DNA from: Setomelanomma holmii
Taxonomy: Eukaryota; Ascomycota; Dothideomycetes; Pleosporales; Phaeosphaeriaceae
Length of the DNA: 64,000 nucleotides
NCBI GenBank assembly: GCA_010015745.1
Contig: ML978190.1
Span: forward strand, 228,538 to 292,537
Direction: 5' to 3'
Made by a program: the position numbers and the translations under genes. The notes under the pieces were generated by a model. That model ran no database searches, had not been told where the DNA came from, and saw only the letters and a list, made by a program, of their open reading frames with translations. Positions 12,588-24,112 of this stretch are shown here, one piece after another. Numbering within the stretch: position 1 is the stretch's first letter; each line of letters opens with the position of its first letter.

Positions 12588-15427
12588 TTGCTTTTTGGTT
12601 CAACATTACTCTCTATCGTCAACCTTCGAAAATGTTTCCATCGCGATGTCTTCCCGCTTCGATCATCATCATGTCCGCTACGGGCGGGCATCGTCATCCC
12701 GATGGAGCTCCAAACTCGCGCTACTTATACCATGCTCGCCGACAAACCATATCGCTGGACTAATTGCGGAGATAGTTGTTCCCCAGGCTTTGTTTCAGCA
12801 CCGGGAAGTGGCGGAGCCAGTAACGAGATGATGTGGGGTCATTCGCACTGCAAATATGGCAGCTTGTCGCAAATGTGCTGCCCAGCGAACGCACCACAAA
12901 CAACCTGCACCTGGCGCGGCCACGCAAACAGCGGGAAGTGCACGCCGAGATGCAAGAATGGAGAAGCTGAAGTGTGGACTATCAATGTCGGCTGCAAGTC
13001 AGGCCATCAAAGCGCTTGTTACACGACGAGCACCTCCAGCATTGAGGCTTACGCAAGTTGTCGTTGGCAAGGCACAGCACCAAACTGCTGGGGTGACCAG
13101 ATATATCACCCTTTGGACACATGCGATTCCCCGACTTTCCGCAATGTTGCTGTCGAAGCGCCCGCGGGGTTTGGAGGTTCTGACACACGTCACGCCGGTA
13201 TGTTTTTCCAGCTCTCCTGCTTTCCGTAAAATCTTTGTTCTATCAAGTACCACAAGTCAAATGCGCGCGCACGATCGGGCTGACGAGGTGCTTCTTAGGA
13301 TTGATGACTTGCTGCTGTAGACTCGACCAGGAACCTTATATTTTAGCGGCGTTCTCCCAATGTAAATGGGGTAGAAGAGATGCTCCCGATGGGCTCGTAG
13401 AGTCCGAACAGTGTCACGCGGCGTGCCCAAAGAATGTTATCAAGCTTGCCATGAAGAAAGGACTTTGTACAGCGTACGGTGAGTTCGAAGCACTGTGCTG
13501 CATGGGAGACACGCCACGTGAAACAGGCGTTTCGAACGGATCATCGCAGCCTGGGCCGCCCAAGAAATCTTCCAAAGTACTCGAGTTTGAGCATGCAGTC
13601 GACGGGTAAGCACATCCTCTAATAATTAAGTATGCTCGAGTATAGATGCGCAGCAGCTACCTGAGCGCGTACGAGACAAGAAAATGCGCATCCAATTCAA
13701 GACCGGACCTTGAGAGGTACGAGTTGAAAGAAAAGTTTCGAGGATTCGCATGTTGACTCCCGCAGCTGGGTTTTCGACGAAGGTGAGAGTAATACAGCAT
13801 TACTGGCCTTGAAGTGACCGTTGTCGATCCTTGCGATCTCTGCATTCACATCTTCCCCGAACTGCTCAAACATCTTCGTTCACTCTAGACGAGCCAGTTT
13901 CTGAGAAGAACGAGACGAAGTTCAGATAGCGACGATTCATACTGCCATATATTGAAGGAGGATCTGAACAGCAGAGGAACCACAATTCAAATAGAGAGAT
14001 CCCGGAGCTGGGCACAATCTTATGAGGCATCCTGCAAGGTAGGTGTTCGGCCGGCTTCATATGCGTACATAGCTTACGTCGTTACAAAGGGATATGAGTC
14101 TACATTACGCAAGATGGGGGTATTACCAGGGAGACGTAGCAAGGAATCGCAGACCAGGGTCAGTAAGCTCCCGTTCGCAGGAACCTGGAATCTTCTAACT
14201 TCTATCAGACCGATGCTGGAGCTGGCCTATTGGATAGAACCCAGCCGGGCGTTTGGGATCAGAATATCGAGATCCAACGAAATTTGGGGCAGTATCGCGA
14301 CCGAAGGACCTCGGGCCGCACCAACCCCGCGGAACGCGATTGTTGGGTGGTCTTTCATTTTCATTTTGATGAGAACCGTCAAGTGTTCTTCGACGATGGC
14401 GGTCACACATACGCTGGCTTTGTAGGTGACTCCTGCTTAACACGATTCATGGTTCAACAATTGTAAAGCTAACCCATCTCAGACTGCCATTACAGTATTT
14501 CATGCCTCTCGGGTGATTGATGGTACAACACGGCCCAACATGAATGGATGGGAAGCAGACGGACGAGAGCAGTAGTGTAACGGTACGGACGGAGGGGGAG
14601 GACTGCGCTGAATTAACTACTTGAGGTGGGCGGAGCTACATATATAGACTGCCGCACATGAGCTATCCCAACTCGTACTAGAGTGGGTCTGGGCAAGGCC
14701 CAAACCGTTACAGGTAGAGGCGGCCATGCTGCGCGAAGTGTTATTGCCTGTTCGTGGGATGGCGCAACCGATCGGGCCAACCTCGACGCATCTAATAACC
14801 AAGTCTACAGAATGATGGCCGGCTATGACCCATATGGAACACGTCCGTGGCATGGTAACTGGCCCCGCGTGCCGTGGTGGGGTCTTCGGGACTTCAGAAA
14901 CTTGATCAACAATTTACTCAACCAAGGCTATCTGAATACGCCTGCGTTCCAGCCGATTGTTGCAGGACCCATGAGAAACACACACAACGTTCACGGCGAG
15001 ATAAACGCAGGCACATATCCCTCACCCCAGATTCAACGATGCATTTCAGGACCTCGGAATGGACTACCCAACATCTGGAATTGTCTATGTAAGTCGGAGA
15101 TCGCGAAGTGCTTTGTGTGAAGATCATCAGGACTTACAATACGCGCAGATGGCACTAGCTTCCAAATCCACAATTTTCATCAGGGCTACTATGGGAACTC
15201 AGCACAATATCATTACGGAATTCCTATGCTAAGTTATAAGCCTCAAGCTGTCGAGAAAAAACCCCGTGCCTCCATCACCGCCTAACATGCCACCACCTCC
15301 GCCACCTCCACTACCGCCACCGCTGCCTCCGCCGGGAAGTGTTGGAGAGACTTTCAAACACGATACGTCCAGCGAAAGCCACGCCCTACAAAGTATGTTG
15401 AGGCATATTACTTGGGACGGACAATGA
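12588..15427 (+). pseudogene. Orphan C-terminal region of a class V (killer-toxin-like) chitinase
   Basis: Exon 1 (to 13197) encodes a cysteine-rich region with CTWRGHANSGKCTP, MCCPA and CRWQGTAPNC, matching the tail of large fungal GH18 subgroup C chitinases. Exon 2 (to about 13605) continues the pattern (CKWGRRDAP, CHAACPKN, LCCMGD). Later blocks at 14230-14417 (CWVVFHFHFDENRQVFFDD), after an intron at about 14418-14481 with a good branch site, and at 14683-15260 (MMAGYDPYGTRPWH; AGPMRNTHNVHGEINAGTYP) fit the conserved extension of these proteins. The GH18 catalytic motif (DGxDxDxE), LysM domains and a clear signal peptide are absent upstream. TAG at about 14575 and a frame change in the A6 run at 15256-15261, before a proline-rich tail (15270-15345), break the frame. 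Called a truncated relic; a short secreted protein with unrecognised introns is the alternative. Confidence 0.6.
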
Positions 15428-16085
15428 GGAGCCATGAGATTCATGCGCCCGCGAGGATCTCGAGGATTCAGCCACGAGTATATATCCGCTAGGACTCGTC
15501 CGTGCAAACGTCGAATAATTCCATTGGGGAATACAAGTGTGTAGCAACATATCCTAGCGCGGCTCAGAACACATCATTCCCTTTCACTATCTACTGTTCT
15601 TTCCACAGCTGATTTCAGTACTGTCGGAATTAGAGCGCTGCAGCCTCCTAGCGCGGCGGGAAAGATGGGTTGATTCGATAGGCAACGACTACAAGCTCTG
15701 TGACTCATTTAATGGGAGGTGCACGCCAATTCTTTTCCTTCTCTTCAAAGTCAGCTGACGACCAGCCACATGAGCATGAAACATTTCCAATTATCCCCTG
15801 GTGTGTTTCAGCATTGTCGAATGACATGCGACAAAGCCGGGAGACGCATATTGCATGTTCCCACAATGTCTATGAACTTCGAGACAAACCATTGTCTTAT
15901 GCTCACAGCCGAAGTCCCGCCACTCTCAAGACAAAGCGCACCGTGCCAATTCGCTTTATCTCCGCCGCGACTTTGTGCAGCGTCGCCATCATGACTAGCC
16001 CTCACCACGATGTTCTCTTCCACATGAACAGGATTCCGGTAAGCAATCCGCTTCGCACGTTCCTATACTAATCTTCTTCACAAAC
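15428..16085. other. Intergenic; no gene recognised
   Basis: Short frames only. The last part is presumably the promoter of the gene starting at 16086. Confidence 0.4.
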
Positions 16086-17213
16086 ATGACTACAATCAAT
16101 GCACAATTCGCATCGCTCAGCGAAAGTGACGAAGCTTCTACCGCGACGCTTCAACAGATCCGCACTGATTGGTCGCTCGACGCCAATGCCGCCATTCTCC
16201 CTCAGCATCTTCACGTCAACGAACAGCCACCCGATCTCCTTGCAGTCCTCCTTGATCTGTCTGATCTGACAATCAACCAGCCCGACCGAGCATGGAACTT
16301 GATCAACACGTACTTCAGCGCTCGCATCCGTGAAGCGAGCTACACTGGAGGGCAGCAGAACATCTATGCGAACCTGCAAATCGAGGACGTTGAAAAAGCA
16401 GTTGAAAGCATCAGGAAGATGCGCAAAGGCCAAGAACTACAAGCACAAGTTCTTGTGGGCACATTCGACACGACTGGATTCGAAGACTGGCAAGACACGA
16501 CCTCGCGGAGGAGAAGCGAAGAAATCGACAAGAAGATGCTCGATGCCGAAAGCGAAGGCGGGAAGAGAAAGTACTCCATCCGCAACGAACTCTTCGACTC
16601 CACACCCATCGAAGACGACCGAGCCTCGAAGAAGCCCAGACGCGATCTCACGATTGACGTCAAGAGAGAGGACGAAGGCGATGGTTTCCCTAGCCCACCA
16701 CCAGAAACATGCCTCCTCACACCAACACCCACAGCCGTGAGCACGGCACTACAACTCCCACCCATCGCAACAATAATGTCCGCTCCTCCATCTCCTCCGC
16801 CAGCAAACACCCCTTATCCCCACCCGTACTATAGGACACCAACACCAAATCTTCGCTCCCGGACGGCCACTCCCATCCTTCGTGCGCCAAAACCATCCCG
16901 CACCCTGCCACCACCCCTTCCCCTAATTACCCGTTCTGTACCCAATCTCTCCTTACAAATCCCACCAACTCTGTTACCAGCACACATCGTCTTAGCATAT
17001 CGCCAATCGTACAACGAGTTCCTAGAAGCCGCGAGACAAGCAACGCATCAGGCGAATTTGCTGAGACGTGAAGCGGAGATGTTGGAGGCGAGAGGGAGGG
17101 TGGTTAGACGGAGGTGGAGGGAGGGTATGGCGAGGGCAAGGGGGTTTGGGAGGGAGGCGAGGAAAGTGCACGATGAATGGAGTCGGGCGGAGAGTGTGGA
17201 AAGGCCGAGATAA
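16086..17213 (+). CDS. Hypothetical protein with proline-rich middle and C-terminal coiled coil
   Basis: Intact single exon, 375 residues. Residues 1-100 form a helical domain (TDWSLDANAAILPQHL, then DLLAVLLDLSDLTI). Residues 160-215 are charged with a possible basic nuclear signal (SKKPRRD). Residues 220-300 are rich in Pro, Thr and Ser. Residues 305-375 are a basic amphipathic helix rich in Arg, Ala and Glu. No catalytic motif or membrane segment. The N-terminal domain resembles that of the broken gene at 43055 (WSL, two Leu-rich helices with LLA.L.DLS.IT spacing), so the two appear to be distant paralogs. Function unknown; a nuclear regulatory role is only a guess. Confidence 0.75.
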   Translation: MTTINAQFASLSESDEASTATLQQIRTDWSLDANAAILPQHLHVNEQPPDLLAVLLDLSDLTINQPDRAWNLINTYFSARIREASYTGGQQNIYANLQIEDVEKAVESIRKMRKGQELQAQVLVGTFDTTGFEDWQDTTSRRRSEEIDKKMLDAESEGGKRKYSIRNELFDSTPIEDDRASKKPRRDLTIDVKREDEGDGFPSPPPETCLLTPTPTAVSTALQLPPIATIMSAPPSPPPANTPYPHPYYRTPTPNLRSRTATPILRAPKPSRTLPPPLPLITRSVPNLSLQIPPTLLPAHIVLAYRQSYNEFLEAARQATHQANLLRREAEMLEARGRVVRRRWREGMARARGFGREARKVHDEWSRAESVERPR

Positions 17214-17859
17214 AGATGTGAAACGCGCATTTGAGCCATTGAGTTATATTCGCTTGTGTACGTTTCTATTAGCGCCGAGATAATCTGCTTTTCTGTTGAA
17301 TGGATGGAAAGACTCGTGCATGTAACGCATATTCGTCATGTCAGTTTGTGGCGCAGCTTAGACGCACTAACAGAAGGTTCTTTGAACCCGCATCATAGAA
17401 TGTCGATGATAGTGATGAACAAGAAGACCGCGTGTGAAGGCTTTTGGATCATTTACACCCTGGCAGTCGTTTAGATTTGTAGCTGTGCTCCAAACTGTGA
17501 GCAAATGACACACATTGACCGGTAAATTTGCTCTCGTGATATGTTTTAATGCCTACATCGAGACCTGCAGCAATATCCTCGAAGCCTCGTATAATCATCC
17601 ATTACTATCTACACACAAAACGAACGTAAGTTGACTTCATCGGACTGGTGATACGTCAGCCCCAGTGAGCTCCTGTGCTGGACCGAATGCCCGAACCGAA
17701 TCAACACTTGACTCTCCTCATGTCACCACTCAGATTCGAATGAACACGACCATCTCGGTAATGGCATAAATATAGCGGAGATCAGTTCCTCAATCCGACT
17801 CTTCCTTAGTATTGCTTGCTGGTTGGACACCCGCCTGGACAGGTCTGAGACCTGATGCC
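17214..17859. other. Intergenic; no gene recognised
   Basis: No coding frame with support. Contains the 3' flank of the 16086 gene and AT-rich spacer before the transposase fragment. Confidence 0.4.
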
Positions 17860-18330
17860 TCACCCGTCAGCATGGCACACAGGCCTAATCAGCAATGTTG
17901 GCGAACATTCGGCCCAGGAACTTACCATGAGTGCACCCGCCTTTGTAGCAATCGAGTCAGATACCTCACCAACTGTTAGGGTCTTCTCTACCCGTACGTA
18001 CCGCCGCTTACGGCCTTTGCGCTTTGTAAGCTCTTCAATAGCGCTTTGCATACGCGCCTGTTCCTCCTGTAGCAACACCATATTATGTGCTATCTGCTTA
18101 GCGCCTTTGCTCAGCTGCCTGATTTGTTCGTCCAAAGAACTTGAAAAGGAACCTGAGCGCCTTTGCATTCTCTGTCAAATGAGCGTTGATTGCGCCTCTA
18201 CTTTGCGGGCGGGGTTTGGGTTGAGTAACCTCCGACACTGTATACAATCTAGACCTGTCTGTATTATGAGTGCGAACGGTTACACCTGGTCTTACCAGTA
18301 TGTATCGAAGAAGCTGCTGCACTAAGGAGC
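17860..18330 (-). mobile_element. Pogo/Fot-type transposase C-terminal fragment
   Basis: Minus-strand reading gives a segment resembling the tail of fungal Tc1/pogo DDE transposases: QLSKGAKQIAHNMVLLQEE followed by a KRKGRKRRYVR basic block and a LTVGE motif. An upstream piece in another frame (18180-18300, AINAHLTENAKALR) completes the pattern, with a frame change near 18165. The catalytic DDE core is absent, so this is a truncated remnant. It is not part of the pogo copy at 49.3 kb, whose own tail differs. Confidence 0.55.
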
Positions 18331-18390
18331 TATGGGCACTTGTTGAAGCTGTAAGACTCCCTCGTGGTCTGGCTATCTCAATGCTGATGT

Positions 18391-18957
18391 GTGAAGGAGT
18401 ATCAGCGCCAGAGAGAACCCTTTGAAAAGCTACTATCTGAGTATCGTGAAGATTACCTAAAAGACGGCACTGTTAGGAGATGTTCTGATGTTGGTTTGGG
18501 GTATGAGTTGAAGAGCGATGAGTTGTTGCATTATCGATACATGATCCAAGACCCTCCTGATACTCTATGGCCACTAACCTAAGAGTTCAAGACTTCTGGT
18601 AGATGGTTAGATGTGACTCAAAAGCTGTCCGGTCGTGACGCAGGTCTACCATCCTTAGATAGAACTTTAAAGTATGGAGACTGTTTGCGCAAATGTTATT
18701 ACTCTATCTAAAATTACGATGGACTGTGTTCAGGGGCAGAAACAAGTGCTTCATTGCATCCGATTGTCCGTGATCACACTACGTCTCTCGAAGCCAAAAC
18801 CCAGTATGAAGCTCCTTTTCATCGTAAAATAGCTGCAGCTACAGCAAGCTGGAGGAAGGAAAGGTTCAATCAGAAACTAGGCACAGACACATTCCGCAAC
18901 AAGCAAGTCAATCCGTTCACCTTCAGAGACCCACTTACCTATCTAAGTAGGAATTGA
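18391..18957 (+). pseudogene. Unrecognised coding relic
   Basis: A plus-strand frame (EPFEKLLSEYREDYLKDG, then DPPDTLWPLT) is interrupted by TAA at about 18580-18582 and TAA near 18710, and continues to 18957 with TASWRKERFNQKLGTDTF and FRNKQVNPFTFRDPL. Composition is that of a real soluble protein. The last part is duplicated at 10773-10829. I recall similar sequence in repeated fungal genes but cannot name the family. Probably a decayed member of a dispersed gene or transposon family. Confidence 0.45.
18893..18949 (+). repeat. Dispersed repeat, copy 2
   Basis: Near-identical to 10773-10829, inside the 3' part of the coding relic. Its presence at two sites 8 kb apart marks a multicopy sequence. 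Confidence 0.75.
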
Positions 18958-20110
18958 ACCTCTAAAGTCGTGTCATGTATTCCTTACCAAAGATCCGCAG
19001 TCTGCTGTTCCATAATGATACTCTAGTAAGATAAATTCTTTATCGCAATAAGCCGGCATCCAATAGAGTAGTTGTCACACGGGGAAGCGAGGTGACGCAT
19101 AAGTGCTCATGGGCACAAGAGCACCTCCATATTTGCTCGAATTTTGCATCTCAATAGATTTTGATCACCTCGCCAATAAATTAACTAGGTATGTGTCTTA
19201 AGTACTTGAGAATCTACAGTTACATCGATGGAACGCGCCGATGACTGTTCCTGGATTTACACCCATAAATCTCAGAGACTATAACCTCTAATTCATTTCT
19301 TACGTGCATTTACGTCGATACTACCAGGTCTAAGTAGCCGTCACGTATGTATCATCCTCAGGCTGACTCGATCCGACCTATAGAACACCTCTTCAGCAGT
19401 ACTCTATCTCGCTTTTAGAATCCATGAGTTTTCAAAGCTTTCAGATGTTTTTCGTAGTAAGGGGTACATGGATGCTGATGTTTCTGCTTCACGCAAGTGA
19501 AAGTCACTGAGCAAATCTGGAGACGTAGATGACTGTCGTTTTGGCGAGATGATTGATTATCATAAAACTTAAGATTATAGTCCAATATATCATTGACTGA
19601 GAAAATGATCGGCAGAGGCCTCGATAAATACGTTTACTTCAAAGTCTTTACTTACTGCTCTTCTTGCCATGGCAGCTTTTTGGCATAGTTGCTCGCCCGT
19701 CGCCAATGAACTTTGTGAGTTGAGAGCAGCACAGCCCCGCCACAAGCCAAGTTGAGCCGCGTTGGCACTGCCCGCGATTAGGTGGCGCATTAAAACCTCG
19801 AGCAATTATGGAGAGTTTCCTGAGGGTACTTATGTCGCCGCAATAACGTGAACCCCGCTTCATGGTGCTTGAGATTGAAGTGACCGTCAGGCGTGGTGTA
19901 CCTGACTCCCCGATTATTCGTTGGATGTGCATTGTCACTCATGATGTGTCTCTGCCTCATTGGCTTGATAGCACATTTCATGTTACACAACGTAGAAACA
20001 ATGCCTTATCATGTATCACAATAGACAGGACTCAGCACTGATACTTGCACGGTCCTCATTAGCCGTCCGTTCTGACTTTAGACGCACAGAAAGTTACAAT
20101 CTTCCACAGC
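18958..20110. other. Intergenic; no gene recognised
   Basis: AT-rich DNA with stops in all frames and a few short minus-strand frames (19590-19990) lacking domain support. The last 100 bp precede the zinc-finger gene. Confidence 0.45.
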
Positions 20111-20884
20111 ATGGATAACTCATGTATACAGTGCAATCGCACTTTCGTCAGCAAAGCAGCGTTCACACAGCACCGGCGCGATTCGCCCATGCATAAAAAG
20201 ACGATCCAATGCGAAACGTGTGACCGCTCTTTTGGCAGCGCGAAAGCATTCCACAGCCACAAGAAGAATTGTAAAGTTGCACGAGCGTCTCCTCAGAACG
20301 CTTCGTCCGATCAGCAAAGTGATACAACCCCATCAAACAGCACCGATGCTTCGTCAAGCACGACTGCCCCCGTTCGAACTCCACCCGCAACGCAACCCAC
20401 CCACGAAACGCGCACGTTCTTCACATATCCCGACCTCCACGCCGCCATAGTATCCGCGCTCCTCCCAGACCTCTCTTCGGCCCGCTTCCACAAGAACCAC
20501 GACGACCATGCCTTTGAGCACGAATGGCCCACGCACGTCATGGGCGCATTCACATGCACCAACGCCCGCTGCAAAAACAAGCGCTGGACCAGCAAAGAGG
20601 TTACTATCGAGATACACGGGTACACTAGGAACGGCTATAGCACAGTGGTGTTCTACCAGCGGTGCAAGTTATGCAATCGGCTCGGCACATTTGCGGTGGA
20701 TAAGGAGTCGTATGTTGAGAGGGTGGCGTATAGGATCAAGAAGTGGGCTGGTGTGAACATGGCGCTGTCGTTCTATAACTCGAAAGTAGGCCCTCCGCAT
20801 GAGCAGGAATTTTGCGAGGGCTGTAAAGTGGGGAAATGTCGAGAGGGGGATAAGAATGCTGGTTATGAAAGGGTCTTCTTATGA
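20111..20884 (+). CDS. C2H2 zinc-finger protein with a C-terminal zf-3CxxC domain
   Basis: Single intact exon, 257 residues. Two N-terminal C2H2 fingers are visible (CIQCNRTFVSKAAFTQH and CETCDRSFGSAKAFHSH, residues 5-54), followed by a Ser/Thr/Pro-rich linker (55-100). The C-terminal half matches the 3CxxC zinc-ribbon family: FTCTNARCKNKRW, then FYQRCKLCNRLG, then FCEGCKVGKC. The 3CxxC fold is shared with receptor-transporting proteins and many fungal proteins; with C2H2 fingers in front, a nucleic-acid-bound or regulatory role is plausible but unproven. The stop is followed by a short stretch repeating the terminal ATGAAAGG-like sequence (20880-20925). Confidence 0.85.
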   Translation: MDNSCIQCNRTFVSKAAFTQHRRDSPMHKKTIQCETCDRSFGSAKAFHSHKKNCKVARASPQNASSDQQSDTTPSNSTDASSSTTAPVRTPPATQPTHETRTFFTYPDLHAAIVSALLPDLSSARFHKNHDDHAFEHEWPTHVMGAFTCTNARCKNKRWTSKEVTIEIHGYTRNGYSTVVFYQRCKLCNRLGTFAVDKESYVERVAYRIKKWAGVNMALSFYNSKVGPPHEQEFCEGCKVGKCREGDKNAGYERVFL

Positions 20885-21607
20885 AAGGTTTTTCTTATGG
20901 AAGGGTTTTTTTATGAAAGGCTGTGAGGACTCGTACTCGGCTGAGGAAAGAATTTAGTCGTGTACAGGTGTGGAATTGTTGCTAATAGGAGCGTACGTGG
21001 ATTGAGTGGCTGGGTCGCACTCGTCCGCTTCGAAGATGTTGGCTATTCGTCTGACCTGTGAGAATCGAGATGCAATCAAGGAGAGGTACCTGAAGTTGGC
21101 ATGTTGCTGGAAGAATGGGTTAAGCCAGGCGTCAGCATGTCCAATCTTCATCTGATGGATGCCACTAGATCCGAAGACGAACTCGAGGTACTTGTTGCAG
21201 ATGTGGCGCAGCATAGTTGCAGCGTGTCACATCCAGGCGCTCAGTGACTGGGCGTGCACAAGCGAGAATACGATTGTGATTCACTCTGCCTTCAGAACAG
21301 GCAAAAGTGCAGGCCTTGGTCGTGGTGTTGTGGGAAGCAGCGTTAGGCGGCAGATGGTTGCCACTTCGAAATCATTGGGCTAATGGCGCTAGGCCCGAAG
21401 TATAATCATTGGTTGCCGAAGCATGTTCGGCTCGACATCGACAACGTCAGTATGCGCGCGCGTCCAGTGCCTCTCTTTGAACGTAGACGAGGGTCCAGGG
21501 TAGATGAGTGGGTGTCAAAGCTCTGAAGTATGGTGTCGCGGGAGGTAAAGTCTAACATTAACATCTACGTTGCCCTTCACCCCATCAGAGGTGTGCTATT
21601 CTTTCTA
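20885..21607. other. Intergenic; no gene recognised
   Basis: Starts with imperfect short tandem repeats (about 20868-20925). Otherwise only weak short frames on both strands. Confidence 0.4.
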
Positions 21608-22367
21608 CTAAGCATAATTTCCTGTCCACTCTCTTGCAGTCGCGTTGTAGCGATCTCGATCATTCCAATATTCCCTCCCAATCTCCAGCACAAGACACTG
21701 CCCCCCCCAATCATCCCTGTCATCACCAAACGGATCATCCAAGAAGGAAACCAAGCACACTATCACTGTTCCGTGATGTTAGCATACTCCCATTACTTCC
21801 CGTCCCCGAGCAGTTGAAAGGTACTTACATTTCGAAATCGTCAGTGCCGGACACCAATGTGAGCTGAGCAAGTTACACGAGATCGTCCCATTGCTGTCGA
21901 TATTCGGATGATATATCATCGTCACAAAAGTGACTTTTGGTGGACGCATAGGATACGTTTCCGGGATGTCGATTTCCAACACCCACTTCCCTCCTGCGTA
22001 CAGCGTACCTGCCTAGAGACATCAGCATTCAAGTTGGCGAGAACAGAGCGTGAGCAGATAAGCTTACCGGCCCGTTGATAGTAGCTTGCCACTTGAACTT
22101 CGTAAGTTAGGGAAGGCGCTTTAAACGAGACGGAAGCAGGGGTTGATGTACGATATCATCGCTACTCGGTCTGATGTTGACACCATCGATTGGATCGCGT
22201 GCGTCCGCTTCGATCTCTTTCATTATACGTCTGAGTTGTTGCTTTTGGGGTACGAAGACGAAATCGGTCGCGTTGACCGAGGGATATGTGCTGTGTGAGG
22301 CATCGTGGACAGGTGCAGCCGTCGAGTGTGTTTTGTATTTCTCACGCCAGTTGGGTGGGTCAGCCAT
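21608..22367 (-). CDS. Ubiquitin-conjugating enzyme (E2)-like protein with displaced cysteine
   Basis: Four exons by splice signals: 22152-22367, 22068-22097 (a 30-nt micro-exon), 21829-22012, 21608-21765. Introns are 54, 55 and 63 nt; phases agree and give 195 residues. An in-frame ATG at 22403 would add 12. After an N-terminal extension of about 44 residues the UBC fold is clear: LRRIMKEI, FKWQATINGP, GTLYAGGKW, IPETYPMRPPKVTF, YHPN (residues 116-119) and the final helix RYNATAREW. The catalytic Cys should lie eight residues after the HPN Asn, at 127. Here residue 127 is Ser and Cys is 128 (GTISCNLL where the family has GTICLDLL). Known E2s form a thioester at that Cys, so this protein may be inactive or altered. 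Clean introns argue against a simple pseudogene. Confidence 0.85.
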
Positions 22368-22403
22368 GGCGGTTGTTGAAGAGGAAGGGTCAGGCGACAG
22401 CAT

Positions 22404-22767
22404 GTCGCCTCTTAACGCGACTGGTCGCACTAGGCTCGAAGTATAGACATTAGTCGGTATGCATATGTGGCTCGGCATTATTGCTGCACCCACCCGTGAA
22501 ATGAGGCACTCTCCCACTGCGCGGTGAGTGCGAGACAAACAGCAGAGACGTCTAAATAAGAGGCGAAAATGCGATGTCATTGAAGTCGTGTAAGAAGAAC
22601 AAGATATACAAGGGTCTATCCGACCCCTTCCCAAACGCCGTCAAGCAAGACAGTACAACGGCGGCGTGAAGCCCCAACAGCGTTGTCTATGTGGTATAGG
22701 TAAAAGCAACGCTAAATGCTGCAAACGTGTATGCGAAACGCCAAATGCAATGTCAATATCCCCGGTA
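22404..22767. other. Intergenic between two minus-strand genes
   Basis: Promoter-proximal DNA of the E2 gene and 3' flank of the TM-protein gene. No other feature seen. Confidence 0.4.
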
Positions 22768-24112
22768 TTAGTAGTGTGATGTGTGGCTGCGGAACAGCAT
22801 CTTGAGCCCGGATGGCTCCTTTTCCTTCTTGCGACTGCTGCTCTCCTTAACGGTCTTCCTCCGTTTTGTCTCAGACGTCTTGCTGGTCTTGACGCTGCGT
22901 TCTGACCGTGCACGGTGCGACCTCGGTCGTCGCTCGCTATCATCCTTCAGACGCACACTGCGGCGAGACTTGAGATCGTCTTCGTCAAGCACGCCAGCAG
23001 CGACGAGCTGTCGTGATGCACCGGGCGTGATTAACTCCCCATCGACACTAGTGCCTGCGCTTTCAGCCTGCACGTCTGCGATGCCGCGACGCCACATCTC
23101 AACGCGACTCAGCTCTTCAGGCTCGAGTTCGTCGAGCTGGTTCAAGTCTGCTGCAGAGTCGACGCGGCCTCGGCCAGCCATAGGCATGGCTGCAGCCTTC
23201 TCTGCATTGTCGGCCTGGATCTTTTTGATGATCTTGTAGCCGCCGAGGGCGACGATGGTTACGCCAACTGCGACACCGCCCGCGATCATGAACTGTGGGC
23301 TGAGCAGGAGCGCAGCGACGGCGGGGAAGCTGCCTTTGAGCGTCATGAGCACACCAGGACCCATCTTGCCGACAATGCTGCTAATCTCGGCGAGGGTGAG
23401 CGACACAGCAGCAAGAGCTTCGGGGTTCTTCTGAAGGTTCTCAATGGTCTGGGTGACAGAGTACTGCAGGCAGTTGGCCTCTTCGAGAAGCATTGTGATC
23501 TTGGATGCCTTTTCCTTCAGCTCGACATCGTTGTACTTCTTCTCTGGCAGCGGCGGTGGGATGTCGCCGTATGCCAGATCCATATCGACGTAGGGCTCTG
23601 ATCTCCTCCGCGACTCTGTTCGTGGGGACCGCTGAACGTGGTTGTCGGAGTTCCGTCGTGCTAGCTCCATTCCGTGTGCATCGCGTGCGTCCCCTGCAAG
23701 GTCCTGCTCGAAGCGGTGCTTGCTGCCTCGCGGGCTGTCGTTGGCGTAGAAGCTGTCGGTGTAGCCCCGCTCCATGGGCGGTCGCTCGCGGGGCTTGTGG
23801 GTCTTTGCGCGATGCGGTGCCTTGGAGTGCTTCGAATGGCGCGACGAGGCGCGCGACTGGACATCATCGTCGATGCGCAGGGCCCGGACGCCCTCGTGGA
23901 GCTGCTTGGCCTGGTAGGCAGCCTCCTTCTCGGCCTTGATCTCCGCTTTGCGCTCGCGGTAGGCGGCCTTGGCCTCCTTGAAGACGCTGACAATGTGCTT
24001 GCTCTGCGAGTCTATAAGTACTGGCTTATCGGACAGGGTCCTTATCGGCACTCACGCTGCTCACCACCTTTCCCGACTTGTTGATCACTGTGATTGTCTC
24101 GCCAACCCCCAT
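22768..24112 (-). CDS. Predicted single-TM protein with disordered charged tails
   Basis: Two exons: 24056-24112 (MGVGETITVINKSGKVVSS) and 22768-24003, joined over a 52-nt intron in phase 0; 430 residues. Residues 20-60 are charged and helical (VFKEAKAAYRERK), about 70-150 low-complexity Ser/Arg/His, and 160-230 form helices (EEANCLQYSVTQTIENLQ). One strong hydrophobic segment follows (MIAGGVAVGVTIVALGGYKI, about 275-295), then an Arg/Ser/Lys-rich tail (KTSKTSETKRRK). The layout is a membrane-anchored protein with long disordered cytoplasmic or nuclear parts. It resembles conserved uncharacterised fungal proteins; I cannot name a function. The intron rather than the internal ATG at 24051 defines the 5' end. 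Confidence 0.75.

Noticed and set aside
15229..15507. Minus-strand Gly-rich frame
   Set aside because: It is the reverse of a CCN-rich proline tail of the chitinase relic on the plus strand.
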